Shown here one piece after another: positions 47,202 to 57,670 of a stretch of DNA of 64,000 nucleotides. Position numbers and translations under genes: made by a program. Source of the DNA: Cavia porcellus (Eukaryota; Chordata; Mammalia; Rodentia; Caviidae); assembly GCF_034190915.1 (NCBI RefSeq), contig NW_026947496.1, forward strand, positions 54,248,501 through 54,312,500. The letters run 5' to 3'. Numbering within the stretch: the first letter of the stretch is position 1; every line of letters starts with the position of its first letter. Under the pieces are notes generated by a model, which ran no database searches, was not told where the DNA came from, and saw only the letters and a program-made list of their open reading frames with translations.

Positions 47202-47369
47202 GTCTCATCTGGGTAACAAACTGAGTAGGTGAGCTATAGGACGCTCTCCTTAGACTATGAGTTCTAGCACCAGCTGACACACACAGAGCCCTGAATGTAC
47301 TGCAGGCTGGGTACTCTGCCAGCAGTGTTTCCATCCGGCTTCTTAGAGCTTTGTATTAGGGGCACATGT

Positions 47370-47485
47370 AAATACCATTGGCTTAAAATAGGGAAACTGA
47401 GGCTGCAGAGGTGAGCAAATGACAGAGCCAAATCTATCTGAAACCCAAGTCTCCTCCCTTAGCCAGTGCTGAATACTGCTGAGTG
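47370..47485 (-). repeat. MIR relic
   Basis: On plus, AATAGGGAAACTGAGGCTGC, AGAGGTGAGCAAATGACAGA and AACCCAAGTCTCCTCCCTTA match the reverse-complement MIR order. Confidence 0.5.
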
Positions 47486-47890
47486 CCACTCTTCCAGCAG
47501 CCCACCAGGAAATGCCAGGACATTTAGAAAGGCTCTCACGTAAAACCCAACTGGGGAAGCAAAGGTTAGAGCTCTTCCCAGAGCGCCACACTCCCCCAGT
47601 CTAGATCCCTTAGCTTGCAGCTTGCAATCAACCAAATCCTGTCAAGTGGGAAAGCAAGGAACCAAGTCCTTCCTGGTAGCACTGCCTGGCACTGCCTGGT
47701 ATCTCTCTGCCAGGGACAGTCCTAGTGAAGGCTTTCCATGGGCAGATGCAAGAGGGATGCCTTCCGGGCTCTTGGCGGCTTTCTCATTGTGCTGTGATTC
47801 TCAATCATGAGCCCTGTCCCCTCCCCGCCAGGCCCTCCCCGCCCTTCCCCTCCATGAAGCCAAGTGTCTAAAGTGTGAAGGATGATTACA

Positions 47891-47952
47891 GGGCTGGGGC
47901 TTTGGCTCACTGGGAGAGCACTTCCCTAGGGTAGAAGGGTCCCTGGTGAAGA
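47891..47952 (+). repeat. ID-like SINE, degraded
   Basis: GGGCTGGGGCTTTGGCTCAC, TGGGAGAGCACTTCCCTAGG and a poor B-box region (GGGTCCCTGGTG). This is an old copy of the general rodent ID subtype. Confidence 0.65.
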
Positions 47953-48689
47953 ATCAAATTATGGCTTCTACCAAAAGCCTTTCAGATGAAGTTATGGCAA
48001 ACCTGGATGGAGGTCCACTGTAATCCACTGGGGTACACATTTGGGTTTGGAGGTGCAGTGGGGGATTCAGCACAGTGAACTTCTCAGGGAGAGAAGTTAA
48101 AACACAAGTAACTTGCTGTGCAAGTAACTGTTCAAGACCTCAGTGACAGCCACGTCACAGGAGCCCACGATAACTGCCAGATGAATTCTCCAGGCCTTAA
48201 CCTCTTGAGGTGAAAAGCAGGAAAGCATCACTGCCATCACATCCACCCAGCTTCACACTCGCCACAGAGTTCTCCTTCCAGGTCTGCTCCAACCCAGCAT
48301 GGTCCAGGCTGGCTGTGCCACTCACAGGCCACCGTATTCAAGCTCCTGGCCTCGCTTCCTGCGCTGTAAAATAGAGATCAGCCAGCTCCAACATCACCGA
48401 GAGGTCCGACAAGGAAGAGGGATGGGGCATGTGGTACGTGGCAGTGCCTCATCTCCTGTCTCCACAGCCCGACATGTACCACCAGATCCTCATGGCCTCT
48501 GCACCCTGTGCCCTCCTCGCCTTTCCCGTGGCCCAAAGTCCTAGTCTCTGTGCCCAGAAGTTGGTCACTCCAGGGTTCCTCGGTCCTTCCCACAACAGCC
48601 AGCCACATGTCACCTGTGATCTGCCCCTTTGCTGGCTCTTGCGCTCAGGTTTCCCTCCCCATTTCCAATAGTTCTTGACAAGAGCAGAC
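47953..48689. other. Mostly unique; weak MIR trace
   Basis: 48310-48390 has a MIR-like patch (TGGCTGTGCCACTCACAGGC, CTGCGCTGTAAAATAGAGAT). The overlapping frames at 48.3-48.7 kb reflect GC-richer sequence. Confidence 0.35.
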
Positions 48690-48870
48690 ACCTAGGTCAG
48701 AGCCCTGGTTCAGCTGTTAGCCACACCATAGAGAAGCCTTGCGATTCTGAACAAAGCACTGCCCTCTGACTGTCTGTCTCTGCATCTGTAAAATGGGGCT
48801 AGTGGAAGATTTCCTGGGTCCCCAAAGCACTGTGGAAATGAGAACATGTAGATCAGAGCACTACAGACGA
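48690..48870 (+). repeat. MIR relic
   Basis: GTCAGAGCCCTGGTTCAGCT, GCGATTCTGAACAAAGCACT, then TCTGCATCTGTAAAATGGGG and CCAAAGCACTGTGGAAATGAG align in order with MIR. Confidence 0.55.
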
Positions 48871-49149
48871 TGTCAGAGAGCTGCTCTTGTCCTCTCTGCT
48901 CACCACACAATTCACCAAACATCCGTGTGTCCCCCCACCCTTCTCAACTCTGGGAGCTGCTGCTTGTTCTTCATGATACCAGGTTCGGGTCAGCGATCCA
49001 GAGAGCATAATTATGTACTGGATTTCTTTTGTGCCCATTAACGTCAAAGTACAGCAAAATTTCACAAACAGAAATGGGCATTTTTCCCAGGTATAATTTA
49101 GTCCTGCTTCAGCAGACTGCAAAGCATGCATTCTTGTTCACTCTTCTGG

Positions 49150-49430
49150 AATAGATCCTAATGAAATAGAGATCAGTGGGAAAAACTTAGCCACAAGGTT
49201 GCAAAGAAATACATCAGCATCATCTCTAGTATGTAAAAACCTGAGAAAAATAAATGTCCACTAAAAACTCAATACACTAAGATTCATACTGGTGATGAAA
49301 CACTATGCAGCCATTAAAAATGCTGTCACAGTAAACAAGGACAGTGAAGGACACATAAGCCCAAATCATACTTACTCACCAAGGGTTTGCTGCATATGTT
49401 GCCAAGTAACAAAAATGTGCTGCAAAAATT
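49150..49430 (+). repeat. L1-like 3' relic
   Basis: ATAAATGTCCACTAAAAACT, then GAAACACTATGCAGCCATTA and AAAATGCTGTCAC match the L1 ORF2-end phrase (AAATGTCCATCAATAGG...ATACTATGCAGCCATTAAAAA). No open frame survives. Confidence 0.5.
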
Positions 49431-49439
49431 AATTCTTTT

Positions 49440-49720
49440 TAAAGTTACGGTGTGCCAGCTGCTACAAATGAGGATATTACATACACTGGGTTATTGCAAA
49501 ATATGACATAAGTACTATCTCCATTTTAAAAACAGAAAATGGTGACAGAGAGAAATGAGTAACTTGTACCAAGTCACGTAGCTAATAAAAGGAAGTGAAC
49601 ATTCACATCCAAGTCTTTTCTCCCTCTTGCCAGGCAGGCGCTTACGCCGCTGAGCTAAATCCCCAGCCTCTGAATCCAAGTCTTATTCCAAAGTTCTTCC
49701 TCTTTTCTAGCCAAAGCTGG
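49440..49720 (-). repeat. MIR relic interrupted by a truncated ID
   Basis: On plus, ACGGTGTGCCAGCTGCTAC, CTATCTCCATTTTAAAAACA, AGTCACGTAGCTAATAAAAG and CATCCAAGTCTT follow the reverse-complement MIR order. The MIR resumes at 49674 after the inserted ID. Confidence 0.6.
49607..49684 (-). repeat. 3'-truncated, tail-less ID SINE with target-site duplication
   Basis: On the minus strand the insert keeps the ID 5' end (GGCTGGGGATTTAGCTCAGC, GGCGTAAGCGCCTGCCTGGC) but stops at GCAAG in the anticodon-arm region, followed only by AGGGAGAA. The B box, the 3' half and the poly(A) are absent. The duplication ATCCAAGTCTT (49607-49617, 49674-49684) shows it was inserted in this form and was not deleted later. 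Confidence 0.8.
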
Positions 49721-50689
49721 TTCTCAAAAGGTATTAGTATCTTTGCAGCTAAGTGAAGTGTATTTTACTAAGGGAAAAGAAGATTAGGAAGACAGATAGT
49801 ACAATACTCAAAATAATTCTCTCTCATGGGGTGGAACTATAGGTAATTTTTATTTATTTTTGCTGTGTGTGTTTTTTAACTACCCTGTATCATAAATCGC
49901 TTTTGTAAAAAGAAAGAAAAAGTGAGGAAGCATGTTTGTTTTAGAACCCCAGATGCAACCACAGTCTCTGCATCCCCGTCCACTGACACACACAGATCCT
50001 GGGCAAACTACAGGCAAGAGCAACGCAGCTGAGTGGTTAGAGGTTCAGATGCTGGAGTCAGATCGCCTGGGCCACAGCACTGCTGTGTGGACAAAAGGAG
50101 GAAATGTGCAGGGCTTTGATGAGGGCTCCACCGACTGCTCTGAAGTACAGTGATTATAACTAGTGACATCCTCACCATATCAAACACACTTCATAGCTGC
50201 TCTCTAGAGATGGGACCAAAATGTGCTCCAAAGACAAAAAGTCCCAACATTTGTTGACCAATATTAATATTTCATTCTCCTCTCCCCTACCCCAATCTCA
50301 CAGGGTTACTAACCCAACACCTGGGAGCAGCTCTAGAGAACAGGATGCCCTGCTTGCATCCCAGCTGGCTGGCTCCAAAGTATCATGTAGGCCATGGAAT
50401 TTCTTTGCCTCCGTGGCTCTTCCTGTCACGTTAGAGATGGCAACAGACCCTAATATGCAGAAGGGGGTAAAGACAAAGATTATGCTTGCAAGACTTCAGA
50501 TCCAAATCCAGCCCACTGTGAGCGCTCAGTGTCACCTGTAATTGTTACTTCAGAATTCCATACTACGGCTTTTCACATGGAATTGATCCATTTTTATAGG
50601 TTTTCTCCCCATAAAGTTTTTCTTGCAATCATTTCTATATTTAAGCACTGTATTATAAAATGCCCTCAGATAGATTGTGATTTGCCCCT
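49721..50689. other. Mostly unique non-coding stretch
   Basis: No supported gene. A probable MIR head lies at 50024-50085 (GCTGAGTGGTTAGAGGTTCA, GATGCTGGAGTCAGATCGCC). Confidence 0.4.
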
Positions 50690-50985
50690 GTATCTGGTTG
50701 CTAGAGCTGCCATAGCAACATATCCCACACCAACGGCTCAACCAACCATCTCACTGTTCTGGATGCAGGAAGTTCAAAGTCAAGGTGTCACAGGACGGGT
50801 CCTTCTAGGGCTTCGTTGGCTTCACTGGTATCTTCTCTGTGTCCTCTGTGTGTGTGCCTGTGTCCTGATTTCTTCTTATAAAGACACTATTCATATCAGA
50901 TTAGCATTCAACATTCTAAGATAGTACAAGGGGTTAAGGCTCCATTATAGTTTTGAGAGGAAACCGAACATTCAATTCATAAAGA
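50690..50985 (-). repeat. Ancient mammalian interspersed repeat, family not assigned
   Basis: GCTAGAGCTGCCATAGCAAC, TCACTGTTCTGGATGCAGGA, AGTTCAAAGTCAAGGTGTCA, TTCTTATAAAGACACTATTC and AACATTCAATTCATAA follow a common repeat (GGGCTGCCATAACAAA, CTGGAGGCCAGAAGTCCAAA, TTATAAGGACACCAGTCAT, CAATTCAACCCATAA). Orientation is assigned relative to the related copy at 61870. Confidence 0.45.
50706..50719. promoter_or_regulatory. RFX X-box-like motif inside an ancient repeat
   Basis: GCTGCCATAGCAAC matches the RFX palindrome GTTGCCATGGCAAC at 12 of 14 positions. The remembered repeat consensus here is GCTGCCATAACAAA, so this copy has mutations towards the RFX site. Confidence 0.35.
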
Positions 50986-52497
50986 TCCCTTGGCTCCTAA
51001 AAGAGTAGACTCCAAAAGGAGGATCACTGGATCCTCGGCTCTTGCCATAACAGCCAGCACAGTGTCTCTGGAAGACGGAGTCACACAGCTGCAACCAGGT
51101 GGAAGAGCTTCCTTCCAGACCTCTATGTGTAACCCCATCCACCAGGACTGTAGGTAGGTGACCATCCCATTGCTCCTGAGACCCATGCCTACCAAGTGAC
51201 ACATTCAAGAACACTTTGGCCAGTCAGATCAGCAGGCCAGCTGTTGCTCATATTAGTTACTAAAAAAGACAAGATGGAAAGTGTTCATTCCTGGCATGGA
51301 GTCCCCAAATTTGGGCTCATGAAATAAACATAAATCAAAGTTTAAGGTCATTTTAAAACATCAGTACACTTCATTAAAACAAATTTTTAAAATTGAGTTT
51401 CTTGAACCACGATGTACAATTTACAAAGTACAAATGTCTGAGACACAAGTGCTAAATTTAAAGAAACAACTATTATTAAACACCCCATTATGTATGGCAG
51501 TGAAGTGTATTTGCACGCTGTACATCCGTTACAGTATTTCAACTGAGCCTCAAAATGTTTGGCAGTTCTTTCCTTTGGTGATAATAAAAGGCTTTTCTTT
51601 CCATTAAATATCTAAATTAAGTCAAATAGTGTATGTTAAATAAGCCCATAAGTCCTTTTGTATGATGCAATGAAGTCTTGAAATGCTTATCTACTGAACA
51701 CTCTAACTTAAAGGCAGGCGGTTTATGTCCCCTGCAGAGACCCGAGACCCTGCTGGCTTGGCCAGACTGTGAAAATAAGCTTCAAATGACCAAACGCAAC
51801 TGCAACTTTAAAAGTAGGAACCAGACCAGACACAACAAACCACAGTGTAGTCAGCTTCACTTGTCATAATTCATGTGTGTGGAATTCAACTGTAAAAGCA
51901 TTCACAGAGCGCTCAATTTCCTCCATGGGGGCATTCCATGTGGAATGACAGATTCTGAAAAGCTGCTGATAAGCCACTCCTGATTACAAGTCTACAAGTT
52001 GTAGCATTATTCAAAAAAATTTTTTATTACAACCCCAAACAGCTTCATTTGTACCATCCAACCCCTAAACACTACAAGCAAATGCCAGTACTTTTAAATA
52101 TTCAGGTTATAAAACTATCCAGGCTAGCAGTTGCATTAACATTAGGTTTCTCTTTTGGTTTTTTCTTAACTTCCATTTCTACGTTATTCTCCATTTTGGC
52201 GGCCTACATCATAATTACTTATAACAATCTTTTTGTGCAAAACAATTTCATTATGTTTCAGTGACTCAAAAATGCAGCTCTTACAAATTTTGAGGAGACA
52301 GAATTCAATGGATAACTATATATTTGTGTAAATTTCAAAGTCATGCATGTATATACAGATGCAAACACAGGAAAATGTAATAATCCAATTAACACAACAT
52401 CTCTGGGGACTAAGATATTCTTAACAAAACTAGCCTGAGCCTCAGGTAGAGTTGGGGGATCTGACAGCAACGAGGGTAGTAACAGCTGCATTTCTCC
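50986..52497. other. Unique AT-rich non-coding stretch
   Basis: No supported gene and no recognised repeat. 51.3-52.3 kb is strongly AT-rich. Confidence 0.4.
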
Positions 52498-52705
52498 AAC
52501 ATTTCCTTCGTGTCAAATACAGTGCTCAGCCTTTGATGTAACTTCTCACTGGGCCTCCTGTGACAGTGCTCTGGTGCAGGTATGTATCTTTCATAAATGG
52601 GGAAACTATGGCTCAGAGACGTTAAGTCACCTGCCTGAAGACACATAGCAATGAAGTGGAAGAGGCAGGAGTTGAACTTAGTTCACCCTGTGCTATATTG
52701 CCTCC
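52498..52705 (-). repeat. MIR relic
   Basis: On plus, GTGTCAAATACAGTGCTCAG, ATGGGGAAACTATGGCTCAG, AGACGTTAAGTCACCTGCCT and GGCAGGAGTTGAACTTAG fit the reverse-complement MIR order. Confidence 0.6.
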
Positions 52706-53959
52706 CAGTGGTGCGTCAAGGGCAGGAGCCAGGGCTTCACAGAGGCCCCACGTGTCAGGCCCATATCTGGCCCCTAAAATGATCTTTTCTTCTTGGCTAG
52801 GGACAGGCAGCATCTCAGGAGAAGGTCCCACAGCAGACAGCCCTGCAAACCAGTGAAGTGACGAATGGGCTATATCCCACCCTTCTGAGAGGCAGAGAAA
52901 GGGATTCTAAGCTAAAAGTAAGCCCGTGTCTTCCCTCGGCTGTTACTATACTTCAGCATTAGCCAAAGACATCATCTGAGGCTCCTGAAGGGTCTAATCC
53001 ACCCTGCTGTGATACACGCATGCAGCACATAGTTAAGACAGAAAGGGGACAGCGGTCCTTTCCCGTCTGGAAGCCGCTTCAGTTTCCCTGCCTGGGCGAG
53101 GATGGGATGAGAAGAGAGAAGGCACTGAATACCCAGCTCCAACAGCAGCTGGTTAACACACTGCAGAGCGAAAGCGACGGACAAGAGGTCCGCTGCCTCT
53201 GATTCCTGCTCCGACTCTGGTCCCCATCCTGATCCCCAGGTCCCCCTGCCACAGCAGGTGTGACGAAGGCCCATCCCCGTGGCTTTTCACGACTCTGACA
53301 GCTGCCTCGAGTGAACAGACCAGCACCCCAGTCCTGCAGAGCTCGGGAGCTGATGATGGCTCGGCACCAAGGATCTATCTTTAAGACCTTTAAGAGCTCA
53401 AGTGAGCACGGCCCTAAGAGAGAACACTGGTTTTAGAGTAACCAGCAGATCTGCTCGAAGGTAATCGTCAACCAGGTACTCTCCTCTCCCTCAGGCTCCC
53501 CGACCAGCCCGTACCTCTTTCCTGACTCTAGACCTGGCCGTCTCCCTCCCTCCCTGCCCTCTCCTCTGTAAAGTCCAGAACTTGACCTTCCCCACAATCG
53601 AGGCTCCACCCACACCCGTCCCTTCACAGTCCAGGGCCACCGCATCCTTTCAGCCACACTCATACCAACAATCTTAGTCTCGGTGCTGACTCAGAGCTTT
53701 CTCCAACCTTAGGAACCCTGTGGAATTAGTAAGATAAGATAGATCTAAAATGTCCCCCATAACCCCCCTTTACTACCCCTCTGGGGTACTGCACGTGCTT
53801 CCTGATAAATCTCCCTGCTTCTCTGGCCTCCTCATGTCTGTTCCCCACAGAGCAGCAAAAGGAGCCCACTGCCCACCATGGCACTGGGCCCCTTTCAGCA
53901 CCAGCAGATCCTTTGATGGCACAGCCTCCACTAGGTAGCTCTCAGGGTCCATTTCCACC
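52706..53959. other. Unique, GC-richer non-coding stretch
   Basis: No supported gene. Many short frames overlap on both strands, as expected from GC-richer DNA. Scattered CpGs at 53.1-53.4 kb. Confidence 0.4.
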
Positions 53960-54380
53960 ACGCTCTCCCTGCCTCACTTCCTGACTTCCTCTCATCACAC
54001 AAGGTGTGTCCCCTGCCACAGGGCCTTTGCATTAACTGCATTGCTCAACAAGACGAACTCCCACACCTCCTGTAAGTCTCACGCAAAAAGAACCTTAATG
54101 AAATAGACCTGGCTGGCCACAGCACCTAACATGCAACTCTCACTCCCCAGCCCTACCGAACTGTTTCCTGCTTTGTCTTCTCTCGAGCTTACCATCTAAC
54201 ACATGAAATGACTGACTTACTACATCTCTCCATCCTGCCCCTCCCCCAAAGATGAGCACCTGCAAGGCCAGAGCCTCGGCTTTCTTCCCGAATCTAACTG
54301 CTACGACATGACACTTGGGAAGCATCAGGCACAAAGTGGACACCTGGGAAGCAGCAAGGGAATAAAGAGTGAATGGAACA
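53960..54380 (+). repeat. L2 relic
   Basis: CCACAGGGCCTTTGCATTAA, CTGCATTGCTCAACAAGACG, CTCCTGTAAGTCTCACGC, and then GCATCAGGCACAAAGTGG and GAATAAAGAGTGAATGG resemble L2 (CCCAGGGCCTTTGCACATGCTGTTCC ... GGCACATAGTAGG ... TTGAATGAATG). Confidence 0.5.
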
Positions 54381-55333
54381 CATGCTGCGATCCAAAGGAA
54401 AGGCTCTCTCAGCCAGGGGGAGATACGGGGGAGAGGGCGTATCCACACTCAGCACACACCCAGCACCCACTCCACAGCTCGGAGGTCACACAGCACCAGA
54501 CGAAGGGGGTAACCCTACTCTCCTGCTCCCCAGGACCCAGCGCTGCCTCAAACCCATCTCCTCCTCCACTGCCCATGAAGGGACTGAAACAACCCTCTGC
54601 TTGGCTGAATGTGTCCCCAGGACACTGAGACATGACTTGTTCGGACCACTTCCCTCCCGGGAAGGAGCAAGGCCCTGGAAGGGGACCGAGGAAAAAGGTC
54701 CAGCACCTTCTCCTTTCCAGGGCATCCTCTCAACGCAGAGGAGGGCCTCCACCAGCCGAGACGCTGGCAGCCTGACCTCGGTCTCTCCGGCCTCTAGAGC
54801 CATGGAAGGCTTCCACTGCTGACGAAGCACACAGCCCACGGCCTTGTGTCACAGCAGCCCAGATGGACCAACACACTGGACTCCGACTTGCCTTCTACTC
54901 ACTCAACAAGTGCTCAGAAAAAAACACATTTAAATATGTAAAACTGTTAGGAGTCAGACTCACAGCAAACAACTTCCAAAGAAACAGGTAAAAAGAATTG
55001 CAAAGTTTTGATTAACAAAATAAAAATAATTGTGCTACCTGTTGCAACTCAAAAAGCTGTTCACACATTTTAGCACAGCCAGCATTCTCCTCGGTGGTAC
55101 GAGGCGGGTTTCTAGACTCACAGTTACATCAGGTCTGTGGTACTGCCCGAGATGAGCACACGGCCACTGTCTGGAGTTCACAGGGCCAGCCACGTAGCCC
55201 CGCACTCAGATTGTGCCTTGGAAGGCTTCTCTGGCCTTTACTCTCTCTCAATCTTAAGCTCACATTTCCAGCTCCATTTTATTTCTGCTTGTTGTTTTAC
55301 ATTCAGATGTGATTAAATTTAAAAGAAACGATC
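54381..55333. other. Unique non-coding stretch
   Basis: No supported gene. 54.4-54.85 kb is GC-rich and carries several overlapping long frames on both strands, none with domain or splice support. Confidence 0.4.
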
Positions 55334-55740
55334 GACTAAATGGTATACGCATTTCCCTTTGATCAAAATTTACACGGCAAAAAACCCCTGCATATTTATA
55401 CAGCTGAGCTTGCCGCGAGTCATTGGAACCATGCTAGCAGGGTAACAGTCATTTTCAAGCTTTTATTAGTTACTGTAATGATTGGAGACAGGGGTCATCA
55501 AAATGCCTTTGCCAGAGCCAATCTCACGTTCCTGTAAAGTCCCATTGTGAAATTAGAGAGGTCTAGGGAGGGGGGAGGAGAAGAGAGAAAGGGAGATTTT
55601 CTGTGCTGCGTGGCTTACAGAAAAAAGGAGCAGAGATGCAATGCTGGGAAGAGTGGAGCACTTACCGTAAGTTACATCTAGCTCACCTCTCCTGGTTCAT
55701 CACATGAAAAATATTTCTTACCGCAGCAGGGGGCTCTGGG
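55334..55740. promoter_or_regulatory. Candidate conserved non-coding element
   Basis: Non-repetitive sequence with retained CpGs (GTATACGC, ACACGGC, TTGCCGCGAG, TCTCACGTTCC) and homeodomain-type cores (ATTAGTTACTGTAATGATTG). It leads into the cluster of minus-strand splice-donor-like sites at 55666-55722. Conservation is inferred only from CpG retention. Confidence 0.25.
55687..55735 (-). other. Exon-like segment (49 nt) with several donor-like sites
   Basis: On the minus strand a 3' splice-site-like run (TTTTCCTTCATAATCTATCCCAG) precedes 55735. Three good donor-like sites follow: GCG/GTAAGA (exon end 55722), GAG/GTGAGC (55687) and ACG/GTAAGT (55666). The 49-nt form is open in two frames; one (PPAAVRNIFHVMNQE) would join in phase to the candidate at 36047-36102. 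Too short to call a gene. Confidence 0.18.
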
Positions 55741-56174
55741 ATAGATTATGAAGGAAAATTGCAAAGATAAAAAAATAAGAACGACTTTTTAAGAAGGGCT
55801 AGAATACTCTCTGTCTTTGACACTTAGAAATTAATCTGTAGCCAAAAGAGAATAAAGGAATAACCACTGTAATTCATTTGAGATTCTGTAGTGAATTTTG
55901 TTTAATAAAATGCTAACTAATAGAAACTTGTAAGAGACATAGCAACTGAGCATAATACATAATTCTAGGCTAGATTCTGAACTGAGCAAAATAACAGCTA
56001 TTAAAGACTTTAGTGGGACAATGAGAAAATTAGACAACAAACTTCTATCTTTGTTAAACTTCCTGATTTGATCATGGATGGTAGTTATACTACAGAATCC
56101 CCTTGCCAGCAAATAAATGCAAGTGAAAGCACTTGATGGTGAAGGTGACTGAAGTTTCAAGCTTACTCTTAAAT
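55741..56174. other. Unique AT-rich non-coding stretch
   Basis: Nothing recognisable. The 109-codon minus-strand frame (55831-56160) has no domain or splice support. Confidence 0.4.
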
Positions 56175-56380
56175 GATTTAAGAGTCATCAGTGATAGAAC
56201 ATGCCTGTAACCCCAGCAGTCTGGGACACTCAGGCAAGAGGACCACCAGTAAAGCCTAGCCTGGGCAACTTTGTGACTTACACAAACCCTGTCTAAAAAT
56301 GGGGCCACGGATTAAGGATGTAGTTCAGTGCAAAGGGCCTGAGTTCAATCCCCACATGAAAAAAAAAGACAAGATTTAAG
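56175..56380 (+). repeat. B1-ID composite SINE with short target-site duplication
   Basis: The B1 unit reads GAACATGCCTGTAACCCCAG, CAGTCTGGGACACTCAGGCA, GCCTAGCCTGGGCAACTTTG, CCCTGTCTAAAAATGGG. The ID-like unit reads GGATTAAGGATGTAGTTCAG, then CCTGAGTTCAATCCCCACAT and A9. The flank GATTTAAGA lies at 56175-56183 and 56373-56381. Confidence 0.85.
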
Positions 56381-57442
56381 AAAATTACATTCAAATAGGT
56401 ATGCACATGTGTGTGTACAGGGTGTGTGTGTTTCTAAGTATCTCAGAATATCAAAGAGAAGGTGGGGAAAAGACAGAAACAAAGAATGATAAACAAAGGA
56501 AATGTAAACAACTGGTGAATCTAGCTAAAAGGTGTAGGAAATTCCTTGTAAGATGCTTACAACTTTTATACAAATCTGAACCTACAGGAAAAAAATGAGC
56601 ACATACTTTGTCTCTAATCTCACTCCAACGTGTATCATCTTTTATTTTCTACAAAATGAAACAAGCTGGAGTAACACATACTCCTGTGTTCATTCATTCT
56701 TCCAGTCACTCAACAAATACGATGAAGCACCTGCCCGGCACCAAGCATGTCCTGCCTGTAGGAGCTGCCTGTATGTTCTTTCTGGTTCGCCCGCCTGTGA
56801 ATTTTAAGTAGCTGCATTAATACTACGTGTAAAATATGGCTTCCCAATTTGGAAATGAAGTCAGCCATGCTAACTGATCTAGAGAAAATAACGCATTCTC
56901 CAATACTGAGCTTTCAGTAGTCAGAAATGAGGATCAAAATTTTATGTCTTACTTTTGCCACAAATATTACCCTACCCTGAAAGTAATCTACTAAAGAAAG
57001 GGGAAAAAAAGAGAAAAAGGAGAGAGACACAGACTGAACTATGCAAAACACAGACAGCAATCACAACACATCAGCAAGTCCAAGGCCATACACATTCACA
57101 CATCGAAAAGAAGGCAATAACCAAATGCTTTCAAATGATGGAAATGCTGTCTAGTCATGAGTGACATGAGTTAAATAAGTAACAATGCAAAAATGTATTT
57201 GTCTTCCATTGCCCAGGGGTTTCTTGGGCTTAGCAGCCAAACTGGCAACAGGGATTATATTATCAAGTAGTATTCTATACCACTTTATTAACTGTCAGGG
57301 AAATGTCTATTACAATAATTGTCAATGGAACGATGTTTATTTTACCACTACCAGAGTAACCTGGCCAATCAAATCGAAATATTTCACCCACAGAACGGCT
57401 AGCACTCCATGAACACTGAGCTATGATGCCGATTTTCCTTAC
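56381..57442. other. Unique non-coding stretch
   Basis: Nothing recognisable; no supported open frame. Confidence 0.4.
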
Positions 57443-57452
57443 CGTATGACTC
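57443..57452 (-). other. Microexon-like 10-nt segment
   Basis: On the minus strand CTTTCTCATCTCTGCTAG, a good 3' splice site, is followed after ten bases (GAGTCATACG) by GTAAGG. This spacing is what a neural-type microexon looks like. CpGs cluster here. It may be chance. Confidence 0.15.
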
Positions 57453-57529
57453 CTAGCAGAGATGAGAAAGCGTTATCGCTTACCAAGTACTCACTCACCG
57501 AGCTGCCTGGCTCCGGCTGCCGCTGTTCC

Positions 57530-57670
57530 ATTTAACTATACTGCCCTGGTCAAGCTAACAGTCAGTACACCTCAAGGCTTCAGTTTCTTCAAATATAAGA
57601 TGGGAAAACAAACTCACTGGGTTACTGCCAAGATAAAAATAATTCAATTAAGTATCTACTGCCACTGGCC
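57530..57670 (+). repeat. MIR relic
   Basis: GGCTTCAGTTTCTTCAAATA, TAAGATGGGAAAAC, GGGTTACTGCCAAGATAAAAATAATTCAATTAAG match MIR CTCAGTTTCCTCATCTGTAAAATGGG and the following GGATTAAATGAG region. Confidence 0.45.

Noticed and set aside
47014..47334. Frame with a Ser-Leu repeat
   Set aside because: Translation of the purine-rich tract and the B1 element.
54373..54822. 149-codon plus-strand frame
   Set aside because: GC-rich stretch with long overlapping frames on both strands; no domain, splice or codon support.
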